A stretch of DNA of 48,191 nt from an uncultured Clostridia bacterium (GTDB lineage Bacteria; Bacillota; Clostridia; Oscillospirales; Ruminococcaceae): positions 1 to 48,191 of the forward strand of contig CANQNG010000015.1 in NCBI GenBank assembly GCA_947625155.1. The letters run 5' to 3'. Below, piece after piece: positions 17,364 through 26,105 of the stretch (its first letter is position 1; the number at the start of each line of letters is the position of its first letter). The position numbers and the translations under genes are program-made. The notes under the pieces are model-generated. The model searched no databases and was not told where the DNA came from. It was given only the letters and a program-made list of their open reading frames with translations.

Positions 17364-19993
17364 AAAAGAAAGACAGATCATTTCTGTCGCGTGTGGCAGC
17401 CGGACTTTCCTCGGCGGCAGTTGCGATGACTTTTACGCTTCAGACCGGAGCTGGGATGTTTGCCCATGCAGAGGATGTCCTGCTCGGGGATGTAAACGGC
17501 GACGGACAGGTGGACTGGGATGATCACGATCTTTTGGATCGTGTTCTGACCGGTGAAGCATCACTTGAAGATCTCAGCAGTTTTCAGGCGGGCGATGTGA
17601 ACAGAGATGGGGGGATCGGTATCGCCGATCTGATGACTCTTGAGCAGATGCTCGATGGAGAGGGATCCGAAGAAGAAACAACAGATCCGAAAGATGTCCT
17701 GCTCGGGGATATTGATGGAGATGGTCAGGTATTCTGGTCTGACTATGAGATCATGAAAGAGTATCTCTATGGTTTCAAAACAACAGAAGTCACTGATCTT
17801 AAGGCATGGGATCTGAATGCAGACAATACGCTTGATTTGGCTGACTTGAACATTTTGGCAAAATTCCTCAATGGTGAGATCACAGAGCTGCCCTATACCG
17901 GAGAATATGAGGGCAACAGTTTTGATGTAAGACTTGCATTGGCAAACGGCGATGTGGATCTTGACGGAGCAATTACCGAGGAAGATGCAAGACTGATACA
18001 GGACTACGTGATCGGTCGTATTAGTCACATCGAACTTGCGGGAGCAGAAGGTGCTTCCATATACGGTGATTTTAACTGCGATGACAAAGTCGATTCTGCT
18101 GATGCGGCTGCCATCCTCCAGTATGTTGAGGAAGGAGACGTTGCCTTTGACTACATCGGCGAGCCGACTATAGACAAAAATGATTATGAACTTGAGCTGA
18201 TGTGGACGGAAATGGAGCCGGGGGAGACCGGAAGGATCAAGGGTCGTCTTGTTATCGATGGCGATGGCACCCAGTACATTGGGATAGAGGGCGTGATCGG
18301 CACGGATAGCTGCTTTACGATCTCCGACTGGGATGCAGATCAGGGGATCATGGACATCGAACCATATACGGGAGCATTTTCATGGATAATGCGGGCAGAA
18401 GACAGTCAGATGATATTCTTTGACCTTTATGTAGAAGTAAATGTGGAGGAAGAGGGTCACTACCCGGTCGACCTGTATGCGGATGTTATGAATGTTGCTG
18501 GTATCTCATCGGATCGGGTCAAGCTGAGTAATGGCGTGCTGACCGTGAGACCAGAGACCACCTATCCGGAAGATCCCTATCCGGAAGATCCCTATCCGCC
18601 GGAAGAGGAGCCTGTCACATTCAAAGAGCAGGCACTGGTAAACGGGGATGTGGACGTCAACGGTTACCTTACCACAGTTGATGCCTATATGATCATGAAC
18701 TATGCTGCCGGTTTGCTCAGCAATGCCGATTTCCCGTTGACCGACAGTGGTGGGGTCGTAGGAGATGGACCAGCGGTCGTGGTCATAGCACCGCAGCAAG
18801 CTTATAAAAATAGATATTTTGGCGATTTCAACTGTGACGGCAAGATCAATACTGCCGATGCAGCAGCGATCTTACAGTATCTTGACGAGGGGGACAGTTT
18901 CTTTCCCAAACTGACGAGTCCGTCCACAAACGAGATCGAGTGCGATTTATATCTGTCAAACGTTTGCCTCGAAAAGAGTAGTAGATATGCAGAAGGCACT
19001 ATCACTTTTGAAGTACCCGATACTGATGCAAAATGCGTTTCGATCGAAGGAAAACTTGCCGTTGATGGTGATCTCCGTGAGATGGGTCTTGAATTGACCG
19101 TAATGAAATGGGAGAATTCTGATGCATATCAGGGGCAACTTGTGTACGATCACGAAACAGGAGAGTTTTCGATGATCATTCCAAATGATGGCAGTGTTTT
19201 AGTGGATCTTACGTTTGCCTTGAGCAGTATTGAGTATGAACCTATTGTCGGATATTACGCTCTTTGTCTGGATGCTGACATTTCGACACTTGCAGGAAGT
19301 ACATCGGCACAAGCCACAAGCGAACTAGAAGTGTTTGGAGAGGAGATATATGTCCCTGACCCGATAGAACCTGACCCGATAGAACCCGACCCGATAGAAC
19401 CCGAGCCGACCGAGCCCGCATCAACTGAGCCCGAGCCGACCGAGCCCGCACCGACAGAGCCCGAGCCAACAGAACCTGTACTGACAACCGAGTCCGAGCC
19501 GACCGAACCCGAGCCGACCGAGCCCGCACCGACCGAACCCGACACGACCGAACCCGAGCCCGCACCGACTGAGCCCGCACCGACCGAGCCAGCACCGACC
19601 GAACCCGAGCCGACCGAACCCGAGCCGACCGAGCCCGCACCGACCGAGCCTGAAACAACACCGTATTCAGAGGAGCAGCTCATCGAGTGGGCGATGTATG
19701 ACTACGAGACAAGAAACGGTGCAGCTCCTGCGGATGCACAGCTGACCGAGAACGAGGATGATACGGTCTCGATCGTCCTGACCGATGCGGCGGGAGAGAT
19801 CTTGGAGACCTATGTGATCGACCCCGTGACCGGAGAGGGCGTATTCGGGGATGGTACTTATGTGACCCTGCCGCAGACAGGCAGATATGACATGACGAAT
19901 TATTACATTGCTTTCGGCGCATTGCTGTGCGTGGGCATGGGTCTGTTCCTCGTGATCCGTTCCGGACTGCTCCGCAAGAAACGTGAAAACTAA
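17360..19993 (+). CDS. Wall-anchored protein with four dockerin-like modules and two cohesin-like domains (LPQTG)
   Basis: An 877-residue surface protein, probably a cellulosome-related scaffold. Order: signal peptide (1-37, ending AHA); dockerin-like modules at 39-103 (DVNGDGQVDWDD, DVNRDGGIGIAD) and 113-174 (DIDGDGQVFWSD, DLNADNTLDLAD); a third at 194-262 (DVDLDGAITEED, DFNCDDKVDSAD); a divergent cohesin-like beta domain at 275-397 ending LSNGVLTV; a fourth dockerin-like module at 426-513 (DVDVNGYLTTVD, DFNCDGKINTAD); a second cohesin-like domain at 525-660; a PTEP-type linker (666-767); a small domain at 770-835; LPQTG at 837-841; a membrane helix and a KKR tail. Modules 3 and 4 with their following domains look like a duplicated unit. 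The cohesin calls rest on pattern only. The sortase gene overlaps its end. The start has AGAGG eight bases upstream. Confidence 0.85.
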   Translation: MKKKDRSFLSRVAAGLSSAAVAMTFTLQTGAGMFAHAEDVLLGDVNGDGQVDWDDHDLLDRVLTGEASLEDLSSFQAGDVNRDGGIGIADLMTLEQMLDGEGSEEETTDPKDVLLGDIDGDGQVFWSDYEIMKEYLYGFKTTEVTDLKAWDLNADNTLDLADLNILAKFLNGEITELPYTGEYEGNSFDVRLALANGDVDLDGAITEEDARLIQDYVIGRISHIELAGAEGASIYGDFNCDDKVDSADAAAILQYVEEGDVAFDYIGEPTIDKNDYELELMWTEMEPGETGRIKGRLVIDGDGTQYIGIEGVIGTDSCFTISDWDADQGIMDIEPYTGAFSWIMRAEDSQMIFFDLYVEVNVEEEGHYPVDLYADVMNVAGISSDRVKLSNGVLTVRPETTYPEDPYPEDPYPPEEEPVTFKEQALVNGDVDVNGYLTTVDAYMIMNYAAGLLSNADFPLTDSGGVVGDGPAVVVIAPQQAYKNRYFGDFNCDGKINTADAAAILQYLDEGDSFFPKLTSPSTNEIECDLYLSNVCLEKSSRYAEGTITFEVPDTDAKCVSIEGKLAVDGDLREMGLELTVMKWENSDAYQGQLVYDHETGEFSMIIPNDGSVLVDLTFALSSIEYEPIVGYYALCLDADISTLAGSTSAQATSELEVFGEEIYVPDPIEPDPIEPDPIEPEPTEPASTEPEPTEPAPTEPEPTEPVLTTESEPTEPEPTEPAPTEPDTTEPEPAPTEPAPTEPAPTEPEPTEPEPTEPAPTEPETTPYSEEQLIEWAMYDYETRNGAAPADAQLTENEDDTVSIVLTDAAGEILETYVIDPVTGEGVFGDGTYVTLPQTGRYDMTNYYIAFGALLCVGMGLFLVIRSGLLRKKREN
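19355..19660 (+). repeat. Tandem repeat coding a Pro/Thr/Glu linker
   Basis: Degenerate 9- to 15-base units of the type CCGACCGAGCCC encode PDPIEP, PEPTEP and PAPTEP repeats between the second cohesin-like domain and the sorting signal. Slippage here could change linker length. Confidence 0.9.
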
Positions 19994-20507
19994 GTCCCTG
20001 CGGCAGCGGATACTGTTCATTACCGGTATCCTTCTGATCGTTGCCGGGCTGAGTGTGCTTTCCTTTTTTGCAGTCAGAAAGGTGATCCGCATCGTACAGC
20101 TGCATGCACTCTTAGAGGAAAATGTGGTCGTAGAGATCCCGGCGCTTGACATCAAAGCACCAGTGCTGGAGGGAACAGATCAGGCTGTGCTCCGAAAGGG
20201 CGCAGGGCATTTTCCGGGAACAGGTGATGTGGGGTCGGGCAACTATTGCATTGCCGGACACAGCAGCACGGTCTACAAGGAATTTTTCAATGATCTGAAG
20301 AACATCACACCCGGCACGGAGATCTACCTTTATGACAAGCAAAAGAAGCGGTATACCTACATTTTCAGTGAAAGCTACATCGTCAGCCCGGAGGAAGTCT
20401 GGGTACTGAATGAGACACAGGACGACCGGATCACGATCATCACTTGTACAGACACGGGGGAACAGCGGCTGGTCGTCGTGGGAAAACGCCGTGACAGTAC
20501 ATCCTGA
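19983..20507 (+). CDS. Sortase, class D/E-like, dedicated to the upstream LPQTG protein
   Basis: A transpeptidase that cuts LPXTG between Thr and Gly and joins the protein to peptidoglycan. The 174-residue protein has an N-terminal membrane anchor (about 10-30) and a sortase fold with His93 (CIAGHSS), Cys155 (IITCTD) and Arg162 (EQRLVVVG), the full catalytic triad. The short length and TCTD motif suit class D or E rather than A or B. The GTG start lies inside the last codons of the upstream gene, an 11-base overlap, so translation is coupled and LPQTG of that protein is the obvious substrate. It ends in a strong terminator at 20588-20631. Confidence 0.93.
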   Translation: MKTKSLRQRILFITGILLIVAGLSVLSFFAVRKVIRIVQLHALLEENVVVEIPALDIKAPVLEGTDQAVLRKGAGHFPGTGDVGSGNYCIAGHSSTVYKEFFNDLKNITPGTEIYLYDKQKKRYTYIFSESYIVSPEEVWVLNETQDDRITIITCTDTGEQRLVVVGKRRDSTS

Positions 20508-20587
20508 CCGACTGGGAAGGTATCGCAGAGGATGACTGCCGGAGAGCATGGTACAAATGCAGGACGGCACAAAAAGCCCCTATAACG

Positions 20588-20631
20588 AAGCACCGCCTAT
20601 GGTTTCTAGCATACCATAGGCGGTGCTTTTT
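20588..20631. terminator. Bidirectional terminator after the sortase gene
   Basis: A perfect 16-bp stem (20588-20603 with 20613-20628, core GCACCGCCTATGGT) and a T run on the plus side. It also closes the minus-strand DUF3784-like gene. Confidence 0.88.
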
Positions 20632-20661
20632 GGCTATGTCCGTTTTTACTGGAAGCAGCGA

Positions 20662-20979
20662 TCAGCTGAACCAACTGCCGTTGTATTTTTTCTGCGCATG
20701 ATCGCCGAGCAGTCCGCCGACCAGAAACCCGACAGCCATGAAACTCCATCCGATCTCCGTGGCAAGCAGCCAGTTGACGACCCCGACCGCACAGATACAC
20801 ACCCCCAGAATGACGAGTGCGATCCCCCAGAGCCTTGTATACGCCCGCACGTCCTCCGGCTTTACCCGGCTGCAATGGTAGTCATGGATGAGGTCGATCT
20901 TTTGCCGCAGCCAGACCACTAATCCAAGCACGATGCAGAGCAGTCCGATCGGCAGTGTGATACAGAATTCCACGATCAT
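20662..20979 (-). CDS. DUF3784-like small membrane protein
   Basis: A 105-residue protein with three hydrophobic helices (about 4-24, 48-70 and 75-93) and the segment IHDYHCSRVKPEDVRAYTRL, which matches the DUF3784 pattern seen in many Firmicutes. The function is unknown. It lies 11 bases after the ribbon-helix-helix gene and completes a three-gene operon with the SPFH protein. Confidence 0.75.
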   Translation of the reverse strand: MIVEFCITLPIGLLCIVLGLVVWLRQKIDLIHDYHCSRVKPEDVRAYTRLWGIALVILGVCICAVGVVNWLLATEIGWSFMAVGFLVGGLLGDHAQKKYNGSWFS

Positions 20980-20990
20980 GGCAGTTCCTC

Positions 20991-21212
20991 CTATTCTCCG
21001 TCTGATCTGCCGAATGCGGCAATATCAAGATCCGGCGGTGCATCCATAGTCTCCGAAACATATTTCCCGTTCTTCCGCCGCTGTTTCACGCATTCCGTGA
21101 GCAGGTATTCGATCTGTCCATTGACGGAACGGAAATCCTCTTCTGCCCACGCAGCAATGGCATGGTAAAGCGATTCGGAAAGCCGCAGCGGGATCTGTTT
21201 TTTCTGTGCCAT
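20991..21212 (-). CDS. Ribbon-helix-helix (Arc-like) DNA-binding protein
   Basis: A 73-residue protein whose N-terminal half (KKQIPLRLSESLYHAIAAWA and EDFRSVNGQIEYLL) fits an Arc/MetJ-type ribbon-helix-helix DNA-binding domain. Its start overlaps the stop of the SPFH gene by one base (TGATG), giving tight translational coupling. Arc-like proteins often repress their own operon or act as antitoxins. No toxin-like partner is visible, so autoregulation of the SPFH operon is the simpler idea. Confidence 0.75.
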   Translation of the reverse strand: MAQKKQIPLRLSESLYHAIAAWAEEDFRSVNGQIEYLLTECVKQRRKNGKYVSETMDAPPDLDIAAFGRSDGE

Positions 21213-22240
21213 CAGTACAGACTGCCCGAATTGACTACAGGCTGCGCATCATGGTTGCCGCAGAGGACGACAAGCAGGTTGGAGACCATCGCTGCCTTGC
21301 GTTCCTCGTCCAGCTCCACGGTCTTGTTTTCGTTCAGGCGTTCGAGAGCCATTTCCACCATGCCGACCGCACCGTCTACGATCATCTTCCGGGCATCGAT
21401 GACCGCCGAAGCCTGCTGCCTTTGAAGCATGACTGCCGCGATCTCCGGCGCATAGGCAAGGTAGGTAATGCGTGCCTCCAGTACTTCGATGCCGGCATTG
21501 CTGACTTTCTGCTGGATCTCCTCACGGATGCGGTCAGCAACGATATCGCTCGAACCCCGCAGGCTGCCGTCATCGGCAATGCCGTCTCCGGTGGTGTCCA
21601 CATTCGGGGCAACGTCATAGGGGTACAGGCGGACAATGTTCCGGAGCGCTGTGTCGCATTGCAGGGAGAGGTACTCCTTGTAATTGTCCACATTGAATAC
21701 CGCACTTGCCGTGTCCACAACACGCCACATGACGGCAATGCCGATCTCAACTGGATTGCCAAGGCAGTCGTTGATCTTCTGGCGGTTGTTGTTGAGCGTC
21801 ATGATCTTGAGGGAAATGCGCTTGTTTGTGCCCAGCGTGTCTGACCGTATGCCTGCTGTCAGGGCAGGGAGAAGAGGAGCATCCTCGCCCACATCTCCGC
21901 TTTGCCGGAGTTTGGTAGCGGCTGCCGGATCAAAGGCGTTGCAGAACGGGTTCACCCAGTAGAAGCCGTCTCCCTTGATCGTGCCGATGTACTTGCCGAA
22001 CAGTGTGAGGACAAGCGCTTCCTGCGGCTTGAGGATCTTCAGTCCCAGATACGGGATCCATCCCACACAGAGCCATAGGATGCTGAGGATGAGCAGAACG
22101 ACCGGAAGCACTTCGATCTCTTCTGCTTCTAAAGCCATGGCGCTGTAGATGAGCAGGACAACTGCGCCGATGTACAGCAGCGATGTGAGCAGCAGTGCTG
22201 CCATGCCGTTCTTTTTGGTGGTCAATATTTTTTCTTTCAT
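21212..22240 (-). CDS. SPFH/Band 7 domain membrane protein
   Basis: A 342-residue protein with two N-terminal membrane helices (about 13-35 and 44-65), a Band 7/SPFH domain from about 70 (LKPQEALVLTLFGKYIG) to 290, and a short helical C-terminus. The segment ARITYLAYAPEIAAVMLQRQQA is characteristic. Members form large ring assemblies that organise membrane microdomains and proteases. It is first in an operon with an Arc-like regulator and a DUF3784-like membrane protein, with a promoter at 22285-22313. The SPFH-RHH pairing is recurrent in Clostridia to my knowledge, but its role is unclear. Confidence 0.88.
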   Translation of the reverse strand: MKEKILTTKKNGMAALLLTSLLYIGAVVLLIYSAMALEAEEIEVLPVVLLILSILWLCVGWIPYLGLKILKPQEALVLTLFGKYIGTIKGDGFYWVNPFCNAFDPAAATKLRQSGDVGEDAPLLPALTAGIRSDTLGTNKRISLKIMTLNNNRQKINDCLGNPVEIGIAVMWRVVDTASAVFNVDNYKEYLSLQCDTALRNIVRLYPYDVAPNVDTTGDGIADDGSLRGSSDIVADRIREEIQQKVSNAGIEVLEARITYLAYAPEIAAVMLQRQQASAVIDARKMIVDGAVGMVEMALERLNENKTVELDEERKAAMVSNLLVVLCGNHDAQPVVNSGSLY

Positions 22241-22284
22241 GATATGATCCTTCCCGATAGCGGAGCTATCTGTTTGATATCATT

Positions 22285-22313
22285 ATCATATCACATTGAG
22301 ATGAGAAAGTCAA
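22285..22313 (-). promoter_or_regulatory. SigA-type promoter of the SPFH operon
   Basis: On the minus strand, TTGACT (22308-22313), a 17-nt spacer and TATGAT (22285-22290). AAGGATCAT precedes the start codon. Confidence 0.75.
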
Positions 22314-22372
22314 TAGGCTTTCCGGAATTTTCCGTTTTGCACAAAGGATAAGGAAAATTCTGTGCGATATAA

Positions 22373-22404
22373 CAAAAACTGCACATCCCGCAGGATGTGC
22401 AGTT
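22373..22404 (-). terminator. Terminator of the Gld/DUF4340 operon
   Basis: A perfect 12-bp stem (AACTGCACATCC at 22377-22388 with 22393-22404) and a 4-nt loop, with a T-rich run on the minus strand, 13 bases past the stop of the DUF4340 gene. Confidence 0.85.
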
Positions 22405-22417
22405 ATGTGCAGTATTT

Positions 22418-23764
22418 TTAGTCTTGCAGTTCCGCAAGCGCTTTTTTCAGGGCAGAGGTCAGAACACGCTGTTCCGTTTTCATGCCAGTGTAGTTGCCGT
22501 CCTCAAATGCATACAGGATGCCCTCTTCCGGCGTGGGCAGCAAAGTGATCATGGTATCTGTGCCGTCCTTTTTCGTGATGTGCAGCGTATAGACCGGCTC
22601 AGCATCCTCCGGGAGATCTGCCTTGCCGCTTTCGTCCACGTCCGAGACTAGAACGGTAGTAGCTGCCGTGTAGAGCGACTCGTATTTCGTACTGTCTGTG
22701 ACCGCCTCTCCGTCAAGCAGTTTCTCTTCGTCCTTCTGTTCCATCGTGAAGTTGAACTGTTCCGATGTGACTTCCAGCGAAGCCATATCGCCCAGCACGG
22801 GAACGGGCAGCAGAACGGAAAGGAGCTCGCTGGCTTTTGTTTGCAGGAATCCGGCTTTGGCAGTCTCAATGCCGGTGATCTGTCCGGTGTTCCGGTCCAG
22901 AAAATAGACCATGCCGTCATTTTCTTCATATTCCGCAAAGTCCAGCTCGACCGTCTGTTCATCGGTCTTGACGGTCAGTTTGTGTCCGATCTTGTCCAGT
23001 CCGTATTCTGCCGGGGAGAGCTCCTCTGTGTAGCCCAAAAATTCGTCCACTTCTGTCCGTGTCAGCACGGTCAGCAGGGAATCCATCTGCGCATTGTCCA
23101 CTGCCGCATACGGGAGCGGCACATGCATTTGCCAGCCACTTTCGTCCTTGCTGCATTCCCAGACCGTATCAGACCCGCTTTCGAGCTTGATATAATTGAT
23201 CTTGACATCGTACATGTTCAGCATATAGGGGCTTTTCAGGAGTGCTGTCCCGCCCCGGAGCGCTTCGCCGCATTTGGTATCGAGGCAGTAGATATGGTCA
23301 TCTTCGGGCAGTTTGGCATAATAGCTGTCGCCCAGTGCCGAAAGCCCACCGATATAGACCGTGCAGTGTTCATTGCCGACCGTGCAGGTCACGGCTGTCT
23401 CATTCCCGAAGCCGTAGTCCACACCCTCTTGGGGCAGGACACGGCTTTGGGCTGTCAGGCTGCTCATATAGGAGCAGACCGTGTTCACATAGCTTTCACT
23501 GAGCAGGAATTCGTGCGCATAGCTCGTATCCGTGAGTGTCCATGCCCCGTTTTCCCGTGTGATCGTGAAAGTGCCTTCCTCATTTTGTATCTCGACCGTA
23601 TCCACGTTGTTGACATCGAATCGAAACATATGCAGTGCATCCTGTTCCTCGGCGGCTTTCTGTTCTTCACGCCTTTTGCTGCCATCCACCAGCAGATAGC
23701 CGGTCACGGCTGCCGCCAGCAGCAGCAGCATGACGATCAGTACGCAGCGGAGTTTCTTGCTCAT
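22418..23764 (-). CDS. DUF4340 domain protein, partner of a Gld-type ABC system
   Basis: A 448-residue membrane-anchored protein (helix about 6-26, then an extracytoplasmic region) with repeated beta-rich DUF4340 blocks such as VDTVEIQNEEGTFTITRENGAWTL. DUF4340 proteins are usually coded beside GldG-type genes, as here, where the start overlaps gldG by four bases. The role is unknown; it probably works outside the membrane with the ABC complex. It is last in a four-gene operon. Confidence 0.85.
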   Translation of the reverse strand: MSKKLRCVLIVMLLLLAAAVTGYLLVDGSKRREEQKAAEEQDALHMFRFDVNNVDTVEIQNEEGTFTITRENGAWTLTDTSYAHEFLLSESYVNTVCSYMSSLTAQSRVLPQEGVDYGFGNETAVTCTVGNEHCTVYIGGLSALGDSYYAKLPEDDHIYCLDTKCGEALRGGTALLKSPYMLNMYDVKINYIKLESGSDTVWECSKDESGWQMHVPLPYAAVDNAQMDSLLTVLTRTEVDEFLGYTEELSPAEYGLDKIGHKLTVKTDEQTVELDFAEYEENDGMVYFLDRNTGQITGIETAKAGFLQTKASELLSVLLPVPVLGDMASLEVTSEQFNFTMEQKDEEKLLDGEAVTDSTKYESLYTAATTVLVSDVDESGKADLPEDAEPVYTLHITKKDGTDTMITLLPTPEEGILYAFEDGNYTGMKTEQRVLTSALKKALAELQD

Positions 23765-25350
23765 CCGGAGACCCTCCTCTTGAGCCAGACACCCAGCCCG
23801 ATCAGTCCCACCGCTGCCGGAACGACCGCAAGTACCACGGCTGTGGCATTGGCATCGTTCTCGGATGCAAATTCCATGGAATCATGGCGGTTTTCCTTGT
23901 CGTCAATGTGCATGTCGATATCCAGATCGCTGTCATACATCCACGAAAAAACGGCGAGCATCAGGTTGACCGGAATGATCATCTGACTGTTCTTGGTGTC
24001 GTCCTGCATGGTCGCATCGTCAATGAATTCCGCATTGCCCATGACCATGATCTTGGCATCGCTGCGCAGGGTACTGGTGGAATACATGGCAAGGTCGAGC
24101 ACTGTGTTGTTTACCACAACATTGCGTATCGTGGTGTCGCCGACCTGTACTTCTTTCATATTTTCCTCGGCATCCGGGTCGATATAGCCGTATTTCTCAC
24201 CGACCGCTGTGGAAGCCCGGTTGCCGAAATCATCGGTCGTATTGGCAGCGGTCTGCATCAGAGAACCGTATTTCAGGGAGGTGTCCGCCGGCTGGTCGAG
24301 CATGTAGAAGCTCCGGGTATCGCTCATGATCGGGCGGATGCCGCTGTTCACAAGGTCTGCCAGACCGGAAGTGATGTCGATCTCGCCGCTCTCCTCGTCT
24401 GCCGCCACAAGGCTGACCCGGAAGGTATAGGGATCCTCCTCGTCAAAGTAGAGATCGCTGCTCGTCTCACGCACGATGTCATAGTCCATAGCGATCCCGA
24501 AATCACCCATGATGCTTTCGATGTTCGTGTACCGTGTCGTTTCCTTGTTCGGGGACATCCAGAAGCAGACATTGCCGCCGTTGTCGAGGTAGTTATTGAG
24601 CTTGCGTGTCTCGTCATTGGACAGGTCATACTGTGGGGCAGCCAGAATGACCATAGCCGCATTATCGGGTACGCTGTCCTGCGTGGAGAGGTCGAGCGTG
24701 TTCGTCAGATAGTTGCGGTCGGACAGATTGCCGGCAAGGGTAGAATAGTCGCTGCTCAGGGATTTTTCCCCGTGTCCCGTCAGGAAATAGATCACGGTAT
24801 CCCGTCCGCTGACAACGGCATCGATCGCTCCGGTAATATAATTCTCCCCCGTGAAATAGCTGCTGTTCACGATCTCGTTGCCGTTGTCATCTTCGGAAAC
24901 ATTGTTCAGGTACATATTCAGGGCAGGAACGTGCTTGGTGCGCCCCTCACACTCCACCACGATGTCTCCTTCGGTCAGCGTATAGCCATAGTCCTGCAAT
25001 TGCTGCACCAAAGAGGGATCACTGTCCGGGTCGAAGTCGATCAGCTCGATATTTTCGTAGGAATCATATTCTTTCAGGCAGCGGTAGAGGGACATGACCG
25101 CAAGTTCATCTTTCAGCTCATCCAGTTCTTTCAGAAAGTAGATCTTGACCGGCTTGTCCAGTGCGGCAAGGTAGTCTGTCGTGGTGTCCGTCAGCTCATA
25201 CAGCTTGGTGGGGGTCATGTCCCACGTCACGTTCAGCCGGTTGGCAAGCAAATTCAGCGGAATGGCGATCGCCAGTGCCAGTGCTGCAAAGATGGCAGCA
25301 TAGGCAGTGAATTTCCGGTTTTTCAAGTTCTTGGCAGGTTTTTCGCTCAT
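23761..25350 (-). CDS. GldG-like ABC system auxiliary protein
   Basis: A 529-residue protein with an N-terminal membrane helix (about 14-36), an extracytoplasmic ABC-type transport domain (LNVTWDMTPTKLYELTD, YFLTGHGEKSL, MVILAAPQYDLS, GNVCFWMSPN) and a C-terminal helix with a basic end (about 500-525, KRRVSG). This matches the GldG/IFT52-like family. In Bacteroidetes, GldA, GldF and GldG form an ABC complex linked to gliding; in Firmicutes such loci are common and the substrate is unknown. It lies 12 bases after the permease gene. Confidence 0.88.
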   Translation of the reverse strand: MSEKPAKNLKNRKFTAYAAIFAALALAIAIPLNLLANRLNVTWDMTPTKLYELTDTTTDYLAALDKPVKIYFLKELDELKDELAVMSLYRCLKEYDSYENIELIDFDPDSDPSLVQQLQDYGYTLTEGDIVVECEGRTKHVPALNMYLNNVSEDDNGNEIVNSSYFTGENYITGAIDAVVSGRDTVIYFLTGHGEKSLSSDYSTLAGNLSDRNYLTNTLDLSTQDSVPDNAAMVILAAPQYDLSNDETRKLNNYLDNGGNVCFWMSPNKETTRYTNIESIMGDFGIAMDYDIVRETSSDLYFDEEDPYTFRVSLVAADEESGEIDITSGLADLVNSGIRPIMSDTRSFYMLDQPADTSLKYGSLMQTAANTTDDFGNRASTAVGEKYGYIDPDAEENMKEVQVGDTTIRNVVVNNTVLDLAMYSTSTLRSDAKIMVMGNAEFIDDATMQDDTKNSQMIIPVNLMLAVFSWMYDSDLDIDMHIDDKENRHDSMEFASENDANATAVVLAVVPAAVGLIGLGVWLKRRVSG

Positions 25351-25362
25351 GATGCTCCCTCC

Positions 25363-26094
25363 TTAGCTGCGGCTCCAGCGGCGTTTTTCGATGATGATGA
25401 TGTTCCAGCAGACAATGACAGCGCCCGCACTCAGGAAGAACACCAGATCCTCCAGCCGGAACAGCCCCTGCGAGAAATACAGGAAGCGCCGCTGCATGGA
25501 GATCCAGCCGATCAGAGCATCCAGTTTCGGATAGACGGAAACGAGCGTGGAATTGGCGAACATGTCCAGAAACAGAAGCCCGACCATAATGATCTCCCCC
25601 AGCACGGCTGCCAGTATGGAATTCGTCGTCAGTGCGGAGAGCAGCATCCCCACCGTGATGCAGACAGCCCCCCACAGGAAGAAGCCCATGTACGCACAGA
25701 GCAAAGACGACCAGATGACATCTCCCTTACACATTATATAAATAGGAAAGAACAGTGTCAGAACGACCATGAACAGATATACGGTCAGGATGGCAAGGAG
25801 CTTGGCGAGGACGATCTTGGTCGTACTCAGGGGGCTGGACAGGAGCAGGACCTCCGTGCCGCCGTGCCGTTCCCCGGCAAAGGAGCGCATCGTCAGGATC
25901 GGGATCACAAAGATGAAATAGAAGAAATTATCATAGAAAATGGACGGGAATGAGAATACCAGCGTACTGCTGTCCAGTTCCGAGATCAGAGAAATGAAGC
26001 TGATCGAGAACACGAGCATGAACAGCATCGCCAGCACATAAGCGAACGGGGACAGGAAAAAGGATCGCAGATCTTTTTTGTACAGAGCGAACAT
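25363..26094 (-). CDS. GldF-like ABC-2 permease
   Basis: A 243-residue permease with six membrane helices, beginning MFALYKKDLRSFFLSPFAYV as in ABC-2/GldF subunits. The loop motif RSFAGERHGGTEVLLLSSPLS is characteristic. It should pair with the ATPase coded 11 bases upstream and the GldG-like protein downstream. The transported substrate is not known. Confidence 0.9.
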   Translation of the reverse strand: MFALYKKDLRSFFLSPFAYVLAMLFMLVFSISFISLISELDSSTLVFSFPSIFYDNFFYFIFVIPILTMRSFAGERHGGTEVLLLSSPLSTTKIVLAKLLAILTVYLFMVVLTLFFPIYIMCKGDVIWSSLLCAYMGFFLWGAVCITVGMLLSALTTNSILAAVLGEIIMVGLLFLDMFANSTLVSVYPKLDALIGWISMQRRFLYFSQGLFRLEDLVFFLSAGAVIVCWNIIIIEKRRWSRS

Positions 26095-26105
26095 GGCGCA
26101 CCTCC

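Noticed and set aside
19355-19660. Repeat array considered as CRISPR
   Set aside because: The units are short, in frame, without spacers, and code a Pro/Thr/Glu linker.
19242-19683. Long minus-strand reading frames coding SVGAGSVGSG and RARSVRAR repeats
   Set aside because: They are exact antisense shadows of the PTEP repeat of the wall-anchored protein and have no ribosome site or promoter.
20991-21212. Arc-like gene as antitoxin of a toxin-antitoxin pair
   Set aside because: Neither neighbour resembles a toxin; autoregulation is simpler.
23884-25953. 689-codon plus-strand open frame
   Set aside because: It runs antisense to gldG and the permease gene, which have clear domains; the His/Val/Gln-rich composition is typical of a shadow.
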